A stretch of DNA of 64,000 bases. Source: Nocardia sputorum. Its GTDB lineage: Bacteria; Actinomycetota; Actinomycetes; Mycobacteriales; Mycobacteriaceae. The notes under the pieces were generated by a model. That model had not been told where the DNA came from. It ran no database searches and saw only the letters and a list, made by a program, of their open reading frames with translations. Positions 35,483-45,184 of this stretch are shown here, piece by piece. The stretch is taken from positions 6,324,001 to 6,388,000 of the forward strand of contig NZ_AP026978.1 of NCBI RefSeq assembly GCF_027924405.1, read 5' to 3'. A program made the position numbers and the translations under genes. The stretch's first letter is position 1, and each line of letters begins with the position of its first letter.

Positions 35483-35590
35483 CACGCGCGGAAATTTTTT
35501 TCCGGCCTGTTCCACAGACCCGGTCGGAGCGTGCACCCTCACCCATACCCCGCGGCGTCAACCTTGATGCGCGAGGGAGCACGCCCCGGT

Positions 35591-37648
35591 CTACCAGCCC
35601 GGATTCCCCCGGACCGGGATGTTGACGAAGCTCGGACGAGCGGGATCCAGTTCCAGATGCTGGGGCCGCAGGCCGGTGTCGATCAGCATCGGCAGAATCG
35701 GCAGGCCCTTGGGGAAGTTGCCCGCGTACACGTCGACGCGCAGGCGATGGCCCGGCTGCAGGAGCGCCTCGGTGGCGGGCAGCGCGATGTCCAGCGTGGT
35801 CACTTCGCCCGGGACCGTCGGCTGCCGCTGCTCGAGCGAGGTGTACGGCCGCGGGTCGGTGTAGTCGCCGTTGGCCGACTTGCTGCTGTTCGCCTCGTCG
35901 ATCGCGCGCAGCGAGGCCATGAGCTGCCCCGACGACAGCACGCTGGACTGCCCGTCCGGCGCGACGTCGTTCACGGTGACCACCCAGTAGCCGTCGGCCG
36001 CGTCCTGGACGGTGTTGAGCCGCACCGCGATCCGCCCGGAGATCGAGGTCGGCTCGGCGACCGGGGCGCTGGTGAAGGTCAGCCCGTTGAGTTCCTCGAC
36101 CCTGGAGTCCTTGGCGCAACCGTCGATGACCGACAGCACACCGGCGGTGCCCTGGGCCGCGTCGTTGGAGCACAAGCTGGTCAGGCCGGGTGCGACCGTC
36201 AGGCGGGCGGGCTCGCCGCTGCCCTCGGGGCTGAGCGAACCGTCGTAGACGCTGGCGGCGGTGCCGCTGGGCGCGGCAGACAGATACATCCTGCGGTGCA
36301 CCGCCTGTGCCGGATCCGCCGTAGCGGTCGGCGCGGCGAACGAATCGGTGGTGATCCAGCCGCCGCCCTGCTGGCGCAAGGTGATCGGGCCGTATTGGTC
36401 GATGCCGTTGTCGACATCCTTGAGCCACTTGTCGAACCACGCGCGCTGCAGCACGTCCAGCCGCGGCGGCAGGCCCGGCTTGCCGTACTCGTTGCCCGAG
36501 TTGAGGTGGTAGGTGTTGCCCATCAGCAACTGCTTCTGGCCCGGCGGCAGCGGAATCTCGTTGTAGATCTTGGATTCCGAGTAGGTGAACAGGTCGTGCC
36601 AGCCGCCGGTGACGAAGGTCGGCGTCCGGATGCCGCCCGGATCACCGAGCCAGTCCTGCCGCGGCCCGGAGCCGTCGGTCAGCAATTCCTTGGCGCGCGG
36701 GTCGAGATCCTCCAGACGCGCGGTGGTGTAGACGTTCAGCAGGACGTCCATGAACGTCAACGGGTCGCGGGCGCGGTCGGCCAGCCACGTGGTGTCCAGT
36801 TGACCGTTGAGCACCGAGGCCAGGTCCGGGATCAGCTTGAGGCCGTTGATCGCGGTCAGCCACAGCGGAATGAAGTTGAAGCCGAAGCCGCCGCCCGGCG
36901 CCAGCACGTCGTTGACCAGGTCGCTGCCCGGCACCACGGGGAAGATCGCCTGCAAGGCGGGCGGCCGCTGCTCGGCGGCCTGCACCTGGTTGATCCCGGA
37001 GTAGGAGATGCCGTTCATGCCGACGCGCCCGTTGGACCACGGCTGCCGGGAGGCCCAGTCGATCACCTCGACCGTGTCCTGCTGTTCGCGCCCGCGCAGC
37101 ATGTCCCAGACACCCTGGGAGAACCCGGTACCGCGCACGTCGACGACCACCTGGGTGTAACCGCTCTTGATCAGCTGCCGGTCGACGGTGAAGTTGCGCA
37201 ATTCGCCACCGCCGAACGCCTTCGTCAGATCGGTGACGCCGGACAGCGGAGTGCCGCTCATGTCGATCTGCCGGAAGAACTCGATCAGCGCGTCGGACAG
37301 GCCGGGTATCGACTGCGCGTGATCGGCCAGGTTCGAGACCAGCTTGGTGTACGGCGTGAGGTTGACGATCGTCGGCGTGGGCGCGTCGACCGGGCGGCCG
37401 GAGGCGTCGGCGGGGCGGTAGACATTGCCCTTCAGGACGGTCCCGTCACTCATCGTGATGGGAACGTCCCACTGGATGTGGATGTTGGGGTACTGCTGAG
37501 GGCCGTCCTGGGTCGCCGCCCAGGCCGCTCCCGCGGCGCCGCCGTCCGGACCGGTAGGCGGCGCGACGGCATCGGCGCCGCCGGCGAGGAAGGGAACGAG
37601 CATCGTGACGGCAACTGCCGCCACCGTGGCCCGCAACGCGTGCTTCAT
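35591..37648 (-). CDS. Secreted CocE/NonD-family (X-Pro dipeptidyl-peptidase-like) hydrolase
   Basis: 685 aa with a signal peptide (residues 1-28, AVAVTMLVPFLAGGADAVA). An alpha/beta hydrolase core has VVVDVRGTGFSQG, the nucleophile elbow VGMNGISYSGINQVQ (G-x-S-Y-x-G type), and the acid/His segment around FVTGGWHDLFTYSE and HLNSGNEYGKPGL. A C-terminal jelly-roll domain contains PGHRLRVDVYAGNFPKGLPI. Family members hydrolyse esters or N-terminal X-Pro dipeptides. Export suggests action on environmental esters, peptides or envelope lipids. It is monocistronic, with a dyad just upstream. Confidence 0.88.
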   Translation of the reverse strand: MKHALRATVAAVAVTMLVPFLAGGADAVAPPTGPDGGAAGAAWAATQDGPQQYPNIHIQWDVPITMSDGTVLKGNVYRPADASGRPVDAPTPTIVNLTPYTKLVSNLADHAQSIPGLSDALIEFFRQIDMSGTPLSGVTDLTKAFGGGELRNFTVDRQLIKSGYTQVVVDVRGTGFSQGVWDMLRGREQQDTVEVIDWASRQPWSNGRVGMNGISYSGINQVQAAEQRPPALQAIFPVVPGSDLVNDVLAPGGGFGFNFIPLWLTAINGLKLIPDLASVLNGQLDTTWLADRARDPLTFMDVLLNVYTTARLEDLDPRAKELLTDGSGPRQDWLGDPGGIRTPTFVTGGWHDLFTYSESKIYNEIPLPPGQKQLLMGNTYHLNSGNEYGKPGLPPRLDVLQRAWFDKWLKDVDNGIDQYGPITLRQQGGGWITTDSFAAPTATADPAQAVHRRMYLSAAPSGTAASVYDGSLSPEGSGEPARLTVAPGLTSLCSNDAAQGTAGVLSVIDGCAKDSRVEELNGLTFTSAPVAEPTSISGRIAVRLNTVQDAADGYWVVTVNDVAPDGQSSVLSSGQLMASLRAIDEANSSKSANGDYTDPRPYTSLEQRQPTVPGEVTTLDIALPATEALLQPGHRLRVDVYAGNFPKGLPILPMLIDTGLRPQHLELDPARPSFVNIPVRGNPGW

Positions 37649-37669
37649 CGGACGTGATCCACCTCTCGG

Positions 37670-37685
37670 CTGGTCGAACGACCAG
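37670..37685. promoter_or_regulatory. Inverted repeat upstream of the CocE/NonD hydrolase gene
   Basis: CTGGTCG-AA-CGACCAG, a perfect 7-bp dyad, 22 nt before the ATG and downstream of a possible -10 (TACACT). The placement fits a repressor operator of TetR or GntR type. No regulator gene is adjacent, so the binder is unknown. Confidence 0.45.
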
Positions 37686-37810
37686 AGTGTACCTATCTAC
37701 TTGCCGGTAAAAACAGTGGGTAACTTAATCCGGCGCAGCCGCGTCGCAGGTCGATGTCAGCGCACCGGCGTGTCGCCCGGCAACGCTGTCGCCCGCGGGA
37801 AAAACGACAA

Positions 37811-37841
37811 CGCGCCGCCACCCCGGCGGGGCGACGGCGCG
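37811..37841 (-). terminator. Terminator after gpmA
   Basis: Outer 7-bp stem CGCGCCG/CGGCGCG enclosing a GC-rich inner region, followed on the minus strand by TTGTCGTTTTT. It lies just beyond the gpmA stop (37864) and separates it from the CocE/NonD gene promoter. Confidence 0.65.
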
Positions 37842-37863
37842 TCGCAGGTTCGCGCTGTGCGGG

Positions 37864-38601
37864 CTATTTGCCGCCCTGCCCGGCGACAGCGGCGGCTCCC
37901 GCGGCGGCCGCCTCGGGATCCAGGTACTCGTGCGGGCGCACCGGGCGGAGGTTCTCGTCCAGCTCGTAGCGCAGCGGGATGCCGGTGGGGATGTTCAGGC
38001 CCGCGATGTCGTCGTCGGAGATCCGATCGAGGTGCTTGACCAGCGCGCGCAGCGAGTTGCCGTGCGCGGCGACCAGCACGGTCTTGCCGGACAGCAGGTC
38101 CTTGGAGATGGTCGACTCCCAGTAGGGCACCATCCGGTTGACCACGTCCAGCAGGCATTCGGTCTTCGGGACGTCGATGCCCGCGTAGCGCGGGTCGCCT
38201 TCCTGGCTGTACTCGTTGGCCGGGTCGATCGGCGGCGGCGGGGTGTCGTAGCTGCGGCGCCACAGCATGAACTGCTCGTCGCCGTACTTCTCCCGGATCT
38301 GCGCCTTGTTCTTGCCCTGCAGCTCGCCGTAGTGCCGCTCGTTGAGCCGCCAGTCCCGGATCACCGGGATCCAGTGCCGGTCGGCGGCGTCCAGCGCGAT
38401 GTTCGCGGTGGAGATCGCGCGGCGCAGCAGCGAGGTGTAGACGACATCCGGCAGGATGCCGTGCTCGGCCAGCAGTTCCCCGGCGCGCTTGCCCTCGGCG
38501 ATGCCCTTGTCGGTCAGATGCACGTCCACCCAGCCGGTGAACAGGTTCATGGCATTCCATTCGCTCTCGCCGTGGCGCAGCAGCACGAGGGTGTACGTCA
38601 T
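37864..38601 (-). CDS. gpmA: 2,3-bisphosphoglycerate-dependent phosphoglycerate mutase
   Basis: 245 aa. Interconverts 3- and 2-phosphoglycerate in glycolysis and gluconeogenesis. The phosphohistidine motif is [19 protein letters not shown]. Conserved segments are [34 protein letters not shown] and the second histidine in [18 protein letters not shown]. The C-terminal tail of Ala/Gly ([16 protein letters not shown]) is an unconserved extension. Placement near mshA and senX3 is conserved in mycobacteria (gpm1). Confidence 0.97.
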   Translation of the reverse strand: MTYTLVLLRHGESEWNAMNLFTGWVDVHLTDKGIAEGKRAGELLAEHGILPDVVYTSLLRRAISTANIALDAADRHWIPVIRDWRLNERHYGELQGKNKAQIREKYGDEQFMLWRRSYDTPPPPIDPANEYSQEGDPRYAGIDVPKTECLLDVVNRMVPYWESTISKDLLSGKTVLVAAHGNSLRALVKHLDRISDDDIAGLNIPTGIPLRYELDENLRPVRPHEYLDPEAAAAGAAAVAGQGGK

Positions 38602-38682
38602 GCGGTCATCCTCCCATGCGCGCTCGACCCGGTCGCATCGGTTCCCGCCACGCCGCCCCGGCCCGCGCGGGAAAGCGCGAAG

Positions 38683-39573
38683 TCAGACCGGTTCCTCGAC
38701 GGCGAGCACCCCCGCGCCCGCCAAGGTGGCGCCGTGGGTGATCTCGGAGAGTTCCACTCGCAGCCCGCGCAGGAACTTCAGCCCGGCGTGCGCGTCCAGC
38801 GCGGCGCGCAGCGGATCCCACAGCGGCGCACCGGATTGCGCGAATCCGCCGCCGATCACCACCCGGTCGACGTCCAGCAGGGCCGCGGCCGACGCGATGG
38901 CCGTGCCGAGCGCGGTGCCCGCCCGGCGCAGCGCGGCGACGGCGAGTTCGTCGCCCGCGTGCGCGTCCGCGGCCAGTTGCGCGCCCGTCGCGCCGGACCA
39001 GCCCTGCTCGCGCGCCCAGCGCACCGACGACATGCCGCTCGCGACCGCTTCGACGCAGCCGCGGCCACCGCAGCCGCAGGGTGTGTTCCAGCCGGGCACG
39101 ACGATGTGGCCCACGTGCCCGGCGTTACCGGTGCGCCCCAGCAGTACCTTCCCGTCCGCGACGATCCCGCCGCCGATCCCCGACGACACCGTCATGGCCA
39201 GCGCGTCCGGCACCCCGCGCAGCGCGCCGAGGCGATGTTCGGCCAGCGCCAGACAGGCGCCGTCGATGGCGAAACGAATCGCGGCGGCGGGGAACAGCTC
39301 CTGCACGGCGGCGACCACCGGAAAGCCCGCTTTCCACTCGGGAATGTTCAACGGACCCGTGACACCGGTCCGCACGTCCACCGGTCCGGCCGCACCGATC
39401 CCCACCGCACCGACGGGTTCCCCACCGGCCACCGCCAGGAGCAGCTCGCGGCAGGTTTCCCACACGCCGGCGTCCGGCACGTCCACCCGGCGCACGTCGC
39501 GCACCTCGGGGCCGGGGCCGACCACCCCGGCCGCGAACTTCGTCGCGCCGATGTCCAGAGCGAGAATCGCCAA
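38683..39573 (-). CDS. ROK-family sugar kinase (glucokinase-like)
   Basis: About 296 aa if the TTG at 39573 is used; it has AAGGGA 7 nt upstream and gives the expected N-terminus LAILALDIGATKFAAGVV. A GTG 14 codons earlier is the alternative. The ROK features are DIGATK (phosphate loop), GIGAAGPVD, SSGIGGGIVADGKVL, GHVGHIVV and the zinc-binding CGCGGRGCVEAVAS. A catalytic aspartate is in FAIDGACLAL. It should phosphorylate glucose, mannose or an amino sugar. No DNA-binding domain is present, so it is a kinase and not an NagC-type repressor. Confidence 0.88.
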   Translation of the reverse strand: MAILALDIGATKFAAGVVGPGPEVRDVRRVDVPDAGVWETCRELLLAVAGGEPVGAVGIGAAGPVDVRTGVTGPLNIPEWKAGFPVVAAVQELFPAAAIRFAIDGACLALAEHRLGALRGVPDALAMTVSSGIGGGIVADGKVLLGRTGNAGHVGHIVVPGWNTPCGCGGRGCVEAVASGMSSVRWAREQGWSGATGAQLAADAHAGDELAVAALRRAGTALGTAIASAAALLDVDRVVIGGGFAQSGAPLWDPLRAALDAHAGLKFLRGLRVELSEITHGATLAGAGVLAVEEPV

Positions 39574-39640
39574 CGCCGTGTCCCTTCGCCGATCCGAGCC
39601 GCCTGCGATTGTCACCCGGCGGGCCGGGTCCGGCGACCGG

Positions 39641-40144
39641 CTACGGCTTGTCGGCGGAGTCGACCAAGTGCTCGAAAGCGCGCAGGTTCTGCAGCGACTC
39701 GCCGCGCGAGACGCGCCACTTCCATTCCCGCCGAATGGATTCCGCGAAGCCGAGTTCCAGCAGCACGTTGAAGTCGGCGTCCACGGCCTCGAGAATCTGC
39801 CCGAACACCCGGTCCAGTTCGTCGGCGGTGACGGCGTGCGCGGACATGCGGCCCACCAGATAGATGTCCCCGACCCGGTCGAGGGTGTAGGCGACGGCGT
39901 AGAGCCTGCGGTTGCGGCGCAGCAGGAATTTGTAGACGCCCTCGAAGTTCTCGTCCGGCTTGCGGCAGACGAACGCCTCGAACCGCAGGCCGTGCTTGCC
40001 CACCGTGACCATCACCGTGGTCTTCAGCTTGCGCTCGCCGGGCAGGACGACGACGAACGTCTCCTCCCCCGGGCGGGTGTACTCGATCTCTCTGTCGCGC
40101 AGCGTCTCGTCGATGAGCTGCGCGGTCACCTGTATCTCGTTCAC
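39641..40144 (-). CDS. YbjN domain-containing protein (Rv0487-like)
   Basis: 167 aa from a GTG that overlaps the mshA stop as GTGA. The fold is a type III secretion chaperone-like YbjN domain: [58 protein letters not shown] and [20 protein letters not shown], with a C-terminal helix. No catalytic residues are known for this family; members affect stress behaviour and may act as chaperones. Coupling to mshA is conserved in mycolata, suggesting a role connected with mycothiol or its synthase. Confidence 0.85.
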   Translation of the reverse strand: MNEIQVTAQLIDETLRDREIEYTRPGEETFVVVLPGERKLKTTVMVTVGKHGLRFEAFVCRKPDENFEGVYKFLLRRNRRLYAVAYTLDRVGDIYLVGRMSAHAVTADELDRVFGQILEAVDADFNVLLELGFAESIRREWKWRVSRGESLQNLRAFEHLVDSADKP

Positions 40145-41571
40145 CGGCGTACTCCCATCCGGCGCCGCCACAGCGCCCGCGATCTGGACTGGCTGGTCTC
40201 ACCGAGCAGGGCGGCCGTCCGCTCACCGGCCGGGCCGGTGGCGACCCGGTCGTAAGCATCGTCCCGCACCACGCTGTGTGCGAGGACGCCGAGCCCCGTC
40301 CGCTCGTCCCGGAAACCGGCAAGAGCCGCGGCGTAGCTGGCGAGCAGCCCGTCGGCGGTGTGCGCCCAGGAGAAATTGGCCGCGTGCGTGACGGCCTGCT
40401 CGCTCATCCGATGCAGCCGATCGGGGTCGTCCAGCAGGTGGCGCAGCGCGTTCGCCCAATCCGTGGTGCGATGTCCCGGGACCAGCAGGCCGGACACTTC
40501 ATGCCGCACGGCCGTGCCCAGGCCGCCCACATCGGCGGCCAGCACCGGAGTACCGCTGGCCTGCGCTTCGATCGCGACCAAACCGAAGGACTCGTTGTAA
40601 CTCGGCACCGCCACCAGGTCGGCCGCGCGATAGATCTGCACCAGCCGCTGCGGCGGCTGCGGGGGCAGGAAGCTGACCCGATCGGCGATGCCCAGTTCGG
40701 CGGCCAGATCGATCAGCGCGTGGGGCCGCTCCAGTCCGCTGCCGGACGGACCGCCCACGATCAGCACGCGCAGTTTGCGATCCGGGTCGGCCCGCAGCAC
40801 CTCGGCCGCGGCGCGCACCAGCACATCGGGCGCCTTCAGCGGCTGGATCCGGCCGACGAACGCGACGATCCGCTCGTCGGCGGCCAGTCCGAGTTCGGCG
40901 CGGGCGGCGGCCTTGTCACCGGGGCGATAGCGGGTCAGGTCGGCGCCGGGCGGGACGACGTCGATGCGCTCGGGATCGGCGCCGTACAGCTCGACGAGCT
41001 GACGGGCCTCTTCGGCGGTATTGGCGACCAGCCGGTCGGATTCGGCGATCACCTGTTTCTCACCGATCTCGCGGGTCGCCGGTTCGGGACAGTCGCCTTC
41101 GGCCAGCGCGGCGTTCTTCACCGCCGCCAGCGTGTGCGCGGTGTGCACCAGCGGCACCCGCCAGCGGTCCCTGGTCAGCCAACCGACCTGGCCGGACAGC
41201 CAGTAGTGCGAGTGCACCAGGTCGTAGTGACCGGGCAGGTGCCTGGCTTCCTGGCGCAGCACCTCCGCGGTGAAGGGGCACAGCTGGGTGGGTAGATCGT
41301 GCTTGTCCAGCCCCTCGAACGGGCCCGCCACCACGTTGCGCACCAGCACGCCGGGCGCGGCCTCCTGGACGGGCGGGACGTTGGAGGCCGTGGCCCGGGT
41401 GAAGATCTCCACCTCGGTGCCGCGCCGGGCCAGCTCGACGGCCGTCTGCAGAACGTAGACGTTCATGCCGCCCGCATCGCCGGTACCCGGCTGAGCGAGT
41501 GGTGAGGTGTGCACCGATAACACGGCGATACGGTTCGGCCGTAGGCCCGGGCGCTGGCTCACACTATCCAT
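40141..41571 (-). CDS. mshA: D-inositol-3-phosphate glycosyltransferase (mycothiol synthesis)
   Basis: 476 aa GT-B, family GT4 enzyme. Joins UDP-GlcNAc and inositol 3-phosphate in the first committed step of mycothiol synthesis. The N-terminal domain has [20 protein letters not shown] and [20 protein letters not shown]. The acceptor region has [15 protein letters not shown] and [12 protein letters not shown]. The donor domain has [40 protein letters not shown] with the conserved ESFG glutamate, and [16 protein letters not shown]. Start chosen at [15 protein letters not shown] mycothiol gene marks the genome as actinobacterial. Confidence 0.96.
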   Translation of the reverse strand: MDSVSQRPGLRPNRIAVLSVHTSPLAQPGTGDAGGMNVYVLQTAVELARRGTEVEIFTRATASNVPPVQEAAPGVLVRNVVAGPFEGLDKHDLPTQLCPFTAEVLRQEARHLPGHYDLVHSHYWLSGQVGWLTRDRWRVPLVHTAHTLAAVKNAALAEGDCPEPATREIGEKQVIAESDRLVANTAEEARQLVELYGADPERIDVVPPGADLTRYRPGDKAAARAELGLAADERIVAFVGRIQPLKAPDVLVRAAAEVLRADPDRKLRVLIVGGPSGSGLERPHALIDLAAELGIADRVSFLPPQPPQRLVQIYRAADLVAVPSYNESFGLVAIEAQASGTPVLAADVGGLGTAVRHEVSGLLVPGHRTTDWANALRHLLDDPDRLHRMSEQAVTHAANFSWAHTADGLLASYAAALAGFRDERTGLGVLAHSVVRDDAYDRVATGPAGERTAALLGETSQSRSRALWRRRMGVRR

Positions 41572-41648
41572 AGTGCACGTTGCGTTCCCCGGCCCAGACA
41601 CGCTATCCGCGGCAAGTGAGAGCTATCACAGGGCAGACATGAGTCCGA

Positions 41649-42470
41649 TCACAGGCTCTCGGCGAACGCACCGACCTCGGCGACGAAGCGGGGGCGGTCC
41701 TCGATGAACAGCCCGTGCTGGGCGCCTTCCCAGAACGACGCGCGCGCGTCCGGGGCGGCCTCGACGATGTAGCGGCCGTTCTCGATCGGGACCACCCGGT
41801 CGGCCGTCCCGTGCAGCACGAGCACCGGAACGTCCAGCGCGCGCAGCGTCTCGGTGTTGTCGACGGTCCGGTAGAACAGCGCTTTGCGCACCGCGGGCGG
41901 AGTGGCGAGACTGGCCCCGAACAGGCGCTGGGCGTCCGGGCCCTTGTCCGTGCCCGGTCCGGTGTTGGCGTTGCCGAACACGCCGAAGGCGCGCACGGCC
42001 CGTCCCGCGCTGTCGTCGAAGACGCCGGGGATGGCCTCGCGCATCATGTCGCCGGTCGCCGCACCCGGCACGCCGGGACCGATGTTCGCCATCGAGCCGG
42101 TGTAGACGACGCCCGCGACGGCGTCCGTGCCGTAGGCGGTCAAGTAGTCCGACAGCACGATCCCGCCGTAGGACCAACCGAGCAGCACCGCGCCGGACGC
42201 GATGCTCTCGGCCGCCAGCACCGCCGCGACGTCGGCCGCCCAGTTCTTCGGATCGTCGTAGCCCGCCGCGGGCGCGTCGGAGTAGCCGTGGCCGCGCAGG
42301 TCGACGGCGATCACCCGGAAACGCGCCGCGAGGTCGTCGGCGGCCGCGCCCCAGCAGCGCAGATTCGCCGACCAACCGTGCAGCAACACCAGCGGCCTGC
42401 TGTGCGCCGGACCGCTCACCCGGTAGACGATGTTCGTCCCGTCCGCACTCACCACGTCCCGAATAGCCAT
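41649..42470 (-). CDS. Alpha/beta hydrolase
   Basis: 273 aa. The oxyanion strand LVLLHGWSANLRCWG is followed by VIAVDLRGHGYSDAPAAG, the nucleophile elbow VLLGWSYGGIVLSDYL (G-W-S-Y-G), the acid in VLVLHGTADRVVPIENG and the histidine in WEGAQHGLFIEDRP. No signal peptide, so cytosolic. The layout resembles chloroperoxidase/esterase-type hydrolases. Substrate unknown. It lies upstream of mshA on the same strand with 77 nt between and is divergent from the SDR gene. Confidence 0.88.
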   Translation of the reverse strand: MAIRDVVSADGTNIVYRVSGPAHSRPLVLLHGWSANLRCWGAAADDLAARFRVIAVDLRGHGYSDAPAAGYDDPKNWAADVAAVLAAESIASGAVLLGWSYGGIVLSDYLTAYGTDAVAGVVYTGSMANIGPGVPGAATGDMMREAIPGVFDDSAGRAVRAFGVFGNANTGPGTDKGPDAQRLFGASLATPPAVRKALFYRTVDNTETLRALDVPVLVLHGTADRVVPIENGRYIVEAAPDARASFWEGAQHGLFIEDRPRFVAEVGAFAESL

Positions 42471-42539
42471 GCCCCGAGGCTAACCGCGCGCGGTGACCGG
42501 GCCGCGCCCGGCAAACCTCGCGCACCTAGGATCGCTGGC

Positions 42540-43277
42540 ATGAGCACTCGCACCGCCGTCGTCACCGGAGCCAGCTCGGGGATCGGGGAGGCCACCGCCC
42601 GCGAGCTGGCGAAGCAGGGCTATCACGTCTACGTCGGCGCGCGCAGGCTCGATCGTCTGCGCCGCCTGGCCGACGAGATCGGCGGCACCGCAGTCGAACT
42701 CGACGTCACCTCGGACGAATCGGTGCGCGCGTTCGGCGAAGCGGTCGAGCGCGTCGACGTGCTGGTCAACAACGCGGGCGGCGCCAAGGGGCTGGCTCCG
42801 GTGGCCGAGGCCGACCTGGACGACTGGCGCTGGATGTGGGAGACCAACGTGCTCGGCACGCTGCGTGTCACCAAGGCCCTGCTGCCGAAGCTGATCGCTT
42901 CCGGCGACGGGTTGATCGTCACCGTCACGTCGGTGGCCGCGTTCACCGCCTACGACAACGGTTCCGGTTACACCTCCGCCAAGCACGCGCAGGCCGTGCT
43001 GCACCGCACGCTGCGCGGTGAGCTGCTCGGGCAGCCGGTGCGACTGACGGAGATCGCTCCCGGGGCGGTGGAAACCGAGTTCTCGCTGGTGCGTTTCGGC
43101 GGCGACGCCGACCGGGCGGCCAAGGTGTACGAGGGCATCGACCCGCTGGTCGCCCAGGACATCGCGGAAGTCATCGGGTTCGTCGCGTCGCGGCCCGCGC
43201 ACGTCAACCTGGACCAGATCGTCATCAAGCCGCGGGACCAGGCGGACGCGGGCCGATTCGCCCGCCGCCCCGCGTAG
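42540..43277 (+). CDS. Short-chain dehydrogenase/reductase (Rv0484c-like)
   Basis: 245 aa classical SDR. The cofactor loop is AVVTGASSGIGEATARELAK with VGARRLDRLRRL following strand 2 (an arginine suggesting NADP). Other features are VDVLVNNAGGAKGLAPV, the catalytic serine in TVTSVAAFTAYDNG and the YxxxK in GYTSAKHAQAV. EIAPGAVETEF is the substrate-loop start. The C-terminal VIGFVASRPAHVNLDQIVIK is typical. It is the probable homologue of Rv0484c, next to lprQ as in mycobacteria, although mscL lies between here. Confidence 0.92.
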   Translation: MSTRTAVVTGASSGIGEATARELAKQGYHVYVGARRLDRLRRLADEIGGTAVELDVTSDESVRAFGEAVERVDVLVNNAGGAKGLAPVAEADLDDWRWMWETNVLGTLRVTKALLPKLIASGDGLIVTVTSVAAFTAYDNGSGYTSAKHAQAVLHRTLRGELLGQPVRLTEIAPGAVETEFSLVRFGGDADRAAKVYEGIDPLVAQDIAEVIGFVASRPAHVNLDQIVIKPRDQADAGRFARRPA

Positions 43278-43381
43278 CGAACGACTCGGCCGGTGCCGTC
43301 GGTCCGGCCGCGAAATGCCGGGACTTCGCTGTTCGCCCGGAGCCGTTAGCATCCGTGCAGCCGCAAGGGCAAGGACATCGG

Positions 43382-43873
43382 ATGGGAGTGATTCGGCTCA
43401 TGTTCAAGGGCTTCAAAGAGTTCCTGATGCGCGGGAACGTCATCGACCTCGCGGTCGCCGTCGTGATGGGCACGGCGTTCACCTCCGTGGTGACCTCGGT
43501 GACGAAAGGCGTCGTCAATCCGCTGCTCGCGGTCTTCGGCAGCACCAACCAACTCGGCCTCGGCGTGCAGCTGATCCCCTCCAAACCCGCCACCTTCATC
43601 GCCATCGGCCCGATCATCACCGCCACCATCGATTTCGTCATGGTCGCCGCGGTGCTGTATTTCGTGCTGATCCTGCCGATGAAGACGATCAAGAACCGCT
43701 TCGGCACCCCGAAGGCCGCCGAGCCCACCCAGATCGAGCTGTTGACCGAGATCCGCGACCTGCTCGCCGAGCGGCACGACGCGATCCACGCCGAACGCGC
43801 TGCCAACCGCGAGGTCGAAGCGGAGCACTCGGACGACCGCGAGGCCGAACCCCAGAACGTGAAGGTGCGCTAG
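43382..43873 (+). CDS. mscL: Large-conductance mechanosensitive channel MscL
   Basis: About 163 aa from an ATG with AAGGA 6-7 nt upstream; the next ATG (MFKGFKEFLMRGN) is also possible. The first helix is the pore-lining VIDLAVAVVMGTAFTSVVTS and the second is TATIDFVMVAAVLYFVLILP. A periplasmic loop lies between. The C-terminal cytosolic helix bundle is followed by a charged tail (EHSDDREAEPQNVKVR). Opens on membrane tension to release solutes in osmotic downshock. Ends only 6 nt from the convergent L,D-transpeptidase stop. Confidence 0.93.
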   Translation: MGVIRLMFKGFKEFLMRGNVIDLAVAVVMGTAFTSVVTSVTKGVVNPLLAVFGSTNQLGLGVQLIPSKPATFIAIGPIITATIDFVMVAAVLYFVLILPMKTIKNRFGTPKAAEPTQIELLTEIRDLLAERHDAIHAERAANREVEAEHSDDREAEPQNVKVR

Positions 43874-43879
43874 AACCGG

Positions 43880-45118
43880 TCAGCGCGCTCCGGCGGGCCG
43901 CGGCGGCAAGGGCGTGGCAGAGACCACGGCCGACGGCGCGCCCTGCAACGCCGACATGGTCTTCCAGGTGCTCCAGTCGATGGTCCAGTCGTAGAGGTCG
44001 CCGTCGGCGGCCGACAGCGGGATCGATGTGCCGGTCACTTCGACCGGATCGCCGTACAGAGCCGTGGGGAAATACGCCTGGGCGTCACCGGGCGAGAGAT
44101 TGATGCACCCGTTGGTGACGTTCGCCGACCCTTGCGCCGACAGTGATTCCGGGTTGGCGTGGATGAATTCGCCGTTGTTGGAGATGCGTACCGCCCAGCG
44201 TTCGCGGACATTGGTGTAGTACGGCGGATTCGACATCAGGAAATCCTCGTACTTCTCCGTGACCACGTGAACGCCGGAACGGGTCACGTTGCGCGGTTCG
44301 TTGCCCTCGCCGTAACTGACCGCGAAATCGAACACCACCTGCCCGTCGCGCACCACCTGCATGCGGTGGCTCGGCGCGCTCGCCTTGACGATCTGGCTGC
44401 GGCCGATGCGGAAATCCGTGGTCAGATCGGAATCGCCGTAATTGCCGCCGCCCAGGTCGAGTCCGTAGAGCCGGGCCGAGACGTGCACGCTCGTCCCCGG
44501 CGTCCAATAGTTCTTCGGACGCCAGTGCAGCCGGGAGCCGCCGTCGTCCGGGAACCAGGCCCACGCGCCCTCGGTTGGCGGATCGGTGGTGATGGTCAGC
44601 GCCTTCTCCACCGCCGCCTTGTTCGCGACGGAGGACTTGAACTGCAGGATGATCGGCGCGGCGATGCCGACTTCCTGGTTGTCGCCGATGTTCAGGGTCG
44701 CCGGGACGGTGCTCTTGGGGGCGAGGGTGCGGAACGAGCCGTCGATCGGGATCGCCTTGCCGTCGGTGCCGACGGCGGTGCCCGACCAGGTGTAGGTGGC
44801 GTCGTAGCCGAGCGGCTCGGTGATGGTGAAACCGCGCCGGTCCGGCGCGAGCTCGCCGCGAACCTGCTTGCCTGCGGCGTTGGTCAGCGCCACCTGGTCG
44901 ATGGTGCCGTCGCTGATCGTCACCGAGACCGGCGCGGTCGGGTTGACGTTCGTGGCGTCGTCGGCTGGATTCAACGTTGCTTTCGCGATCGGACCGGTGG
45001 CGGACCCCGGCTTGCCGGAGTCGCGGTCTATCGTGCATCCGGTCGCCAGGGCGACGACCACCAGCAGGACGGCCGACACCACGGCAACCGATCGGCGGAT
45101 CATCGGGCGGTGGTTCAC
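43880..45118 (-). CDS. lprQ: L,D-transpeptidase lipoprotein (LprQ/Ldt type)
   Basis: 412 aa. A signal peptide with lipobox (VVALATGC, cysteine at residue 28) is followed by two Ig-like domains (residues about 45-255) and a YkuD catalytic domain. The active-site motif is [20 protein letters not shown] followed by [11 protein letters not shown], whose cysteine attacks peptidoglycan stems. It makes 3-3 cross-links in the cell wall. The domain order and lipoprotein anchor match Rv0483/LdtMt5. It is in a minus-strand pair with murB upstream, linking it to peptidoglycan synthesis. Confidence 0.94.
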   Translation of the reverse strand: MNHRPMIRRSVAVVSAVLLVVVALATGCTIDRDSGKPGSATGPIAKATLNPADDATNVNPTAPVSVTISDGTIDQVALTNAAGKQVRGELAPDRRGFTITEPLGYDATYTWSGTAVGTDGKAIPIDGSFRTLAPKSTVPATLNIGDNQEVGIAAPIILQFKSSVANKAAVEKALTITTDPPTEGAWAWFPDDGGSRLHWRPKNYWTPGTSVHVSARLYGLDLGGGNYGDSDLTTDFRIGRSQIVKASAPSHRMQVVRDGQVVFDFAVSYGEGNEPRNVTRSGVHVVTEKYEDFLMSNPPYYTNVRERWAVRISNNGEFIHANPESLSAQGSANVTNGCINLSPGDAQAYFPTALYGDPVEVTGTSIPLSAADGDLYDWTIDWSTWKTMSALQGAPSAVVSATPLPPRPAGAR

Positions 45119-45184
45119 TTCGTCGAATCTACGCTCGGCGCGTGTTCCATCCCGTTGTCGCAGCGTGTGGTGTCGGCCTCAGCG

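Noticed and set aside
35493..35507. Run of T after GGAAA as a terminator or AT-rich promoter element
   Set aside because: Only a very weak hairpin (GGAAA/TTTCC) and it lies upstream of the DGPF promoter; significance unclear.
34571..37657. 1028-codon plus-strand open frame opposite the sigma factor, DGPF and CocE genes
   Set aside because: Spans three well-supported minus-strand genes and gaps; composition is that of a GC-rich shadow frame.
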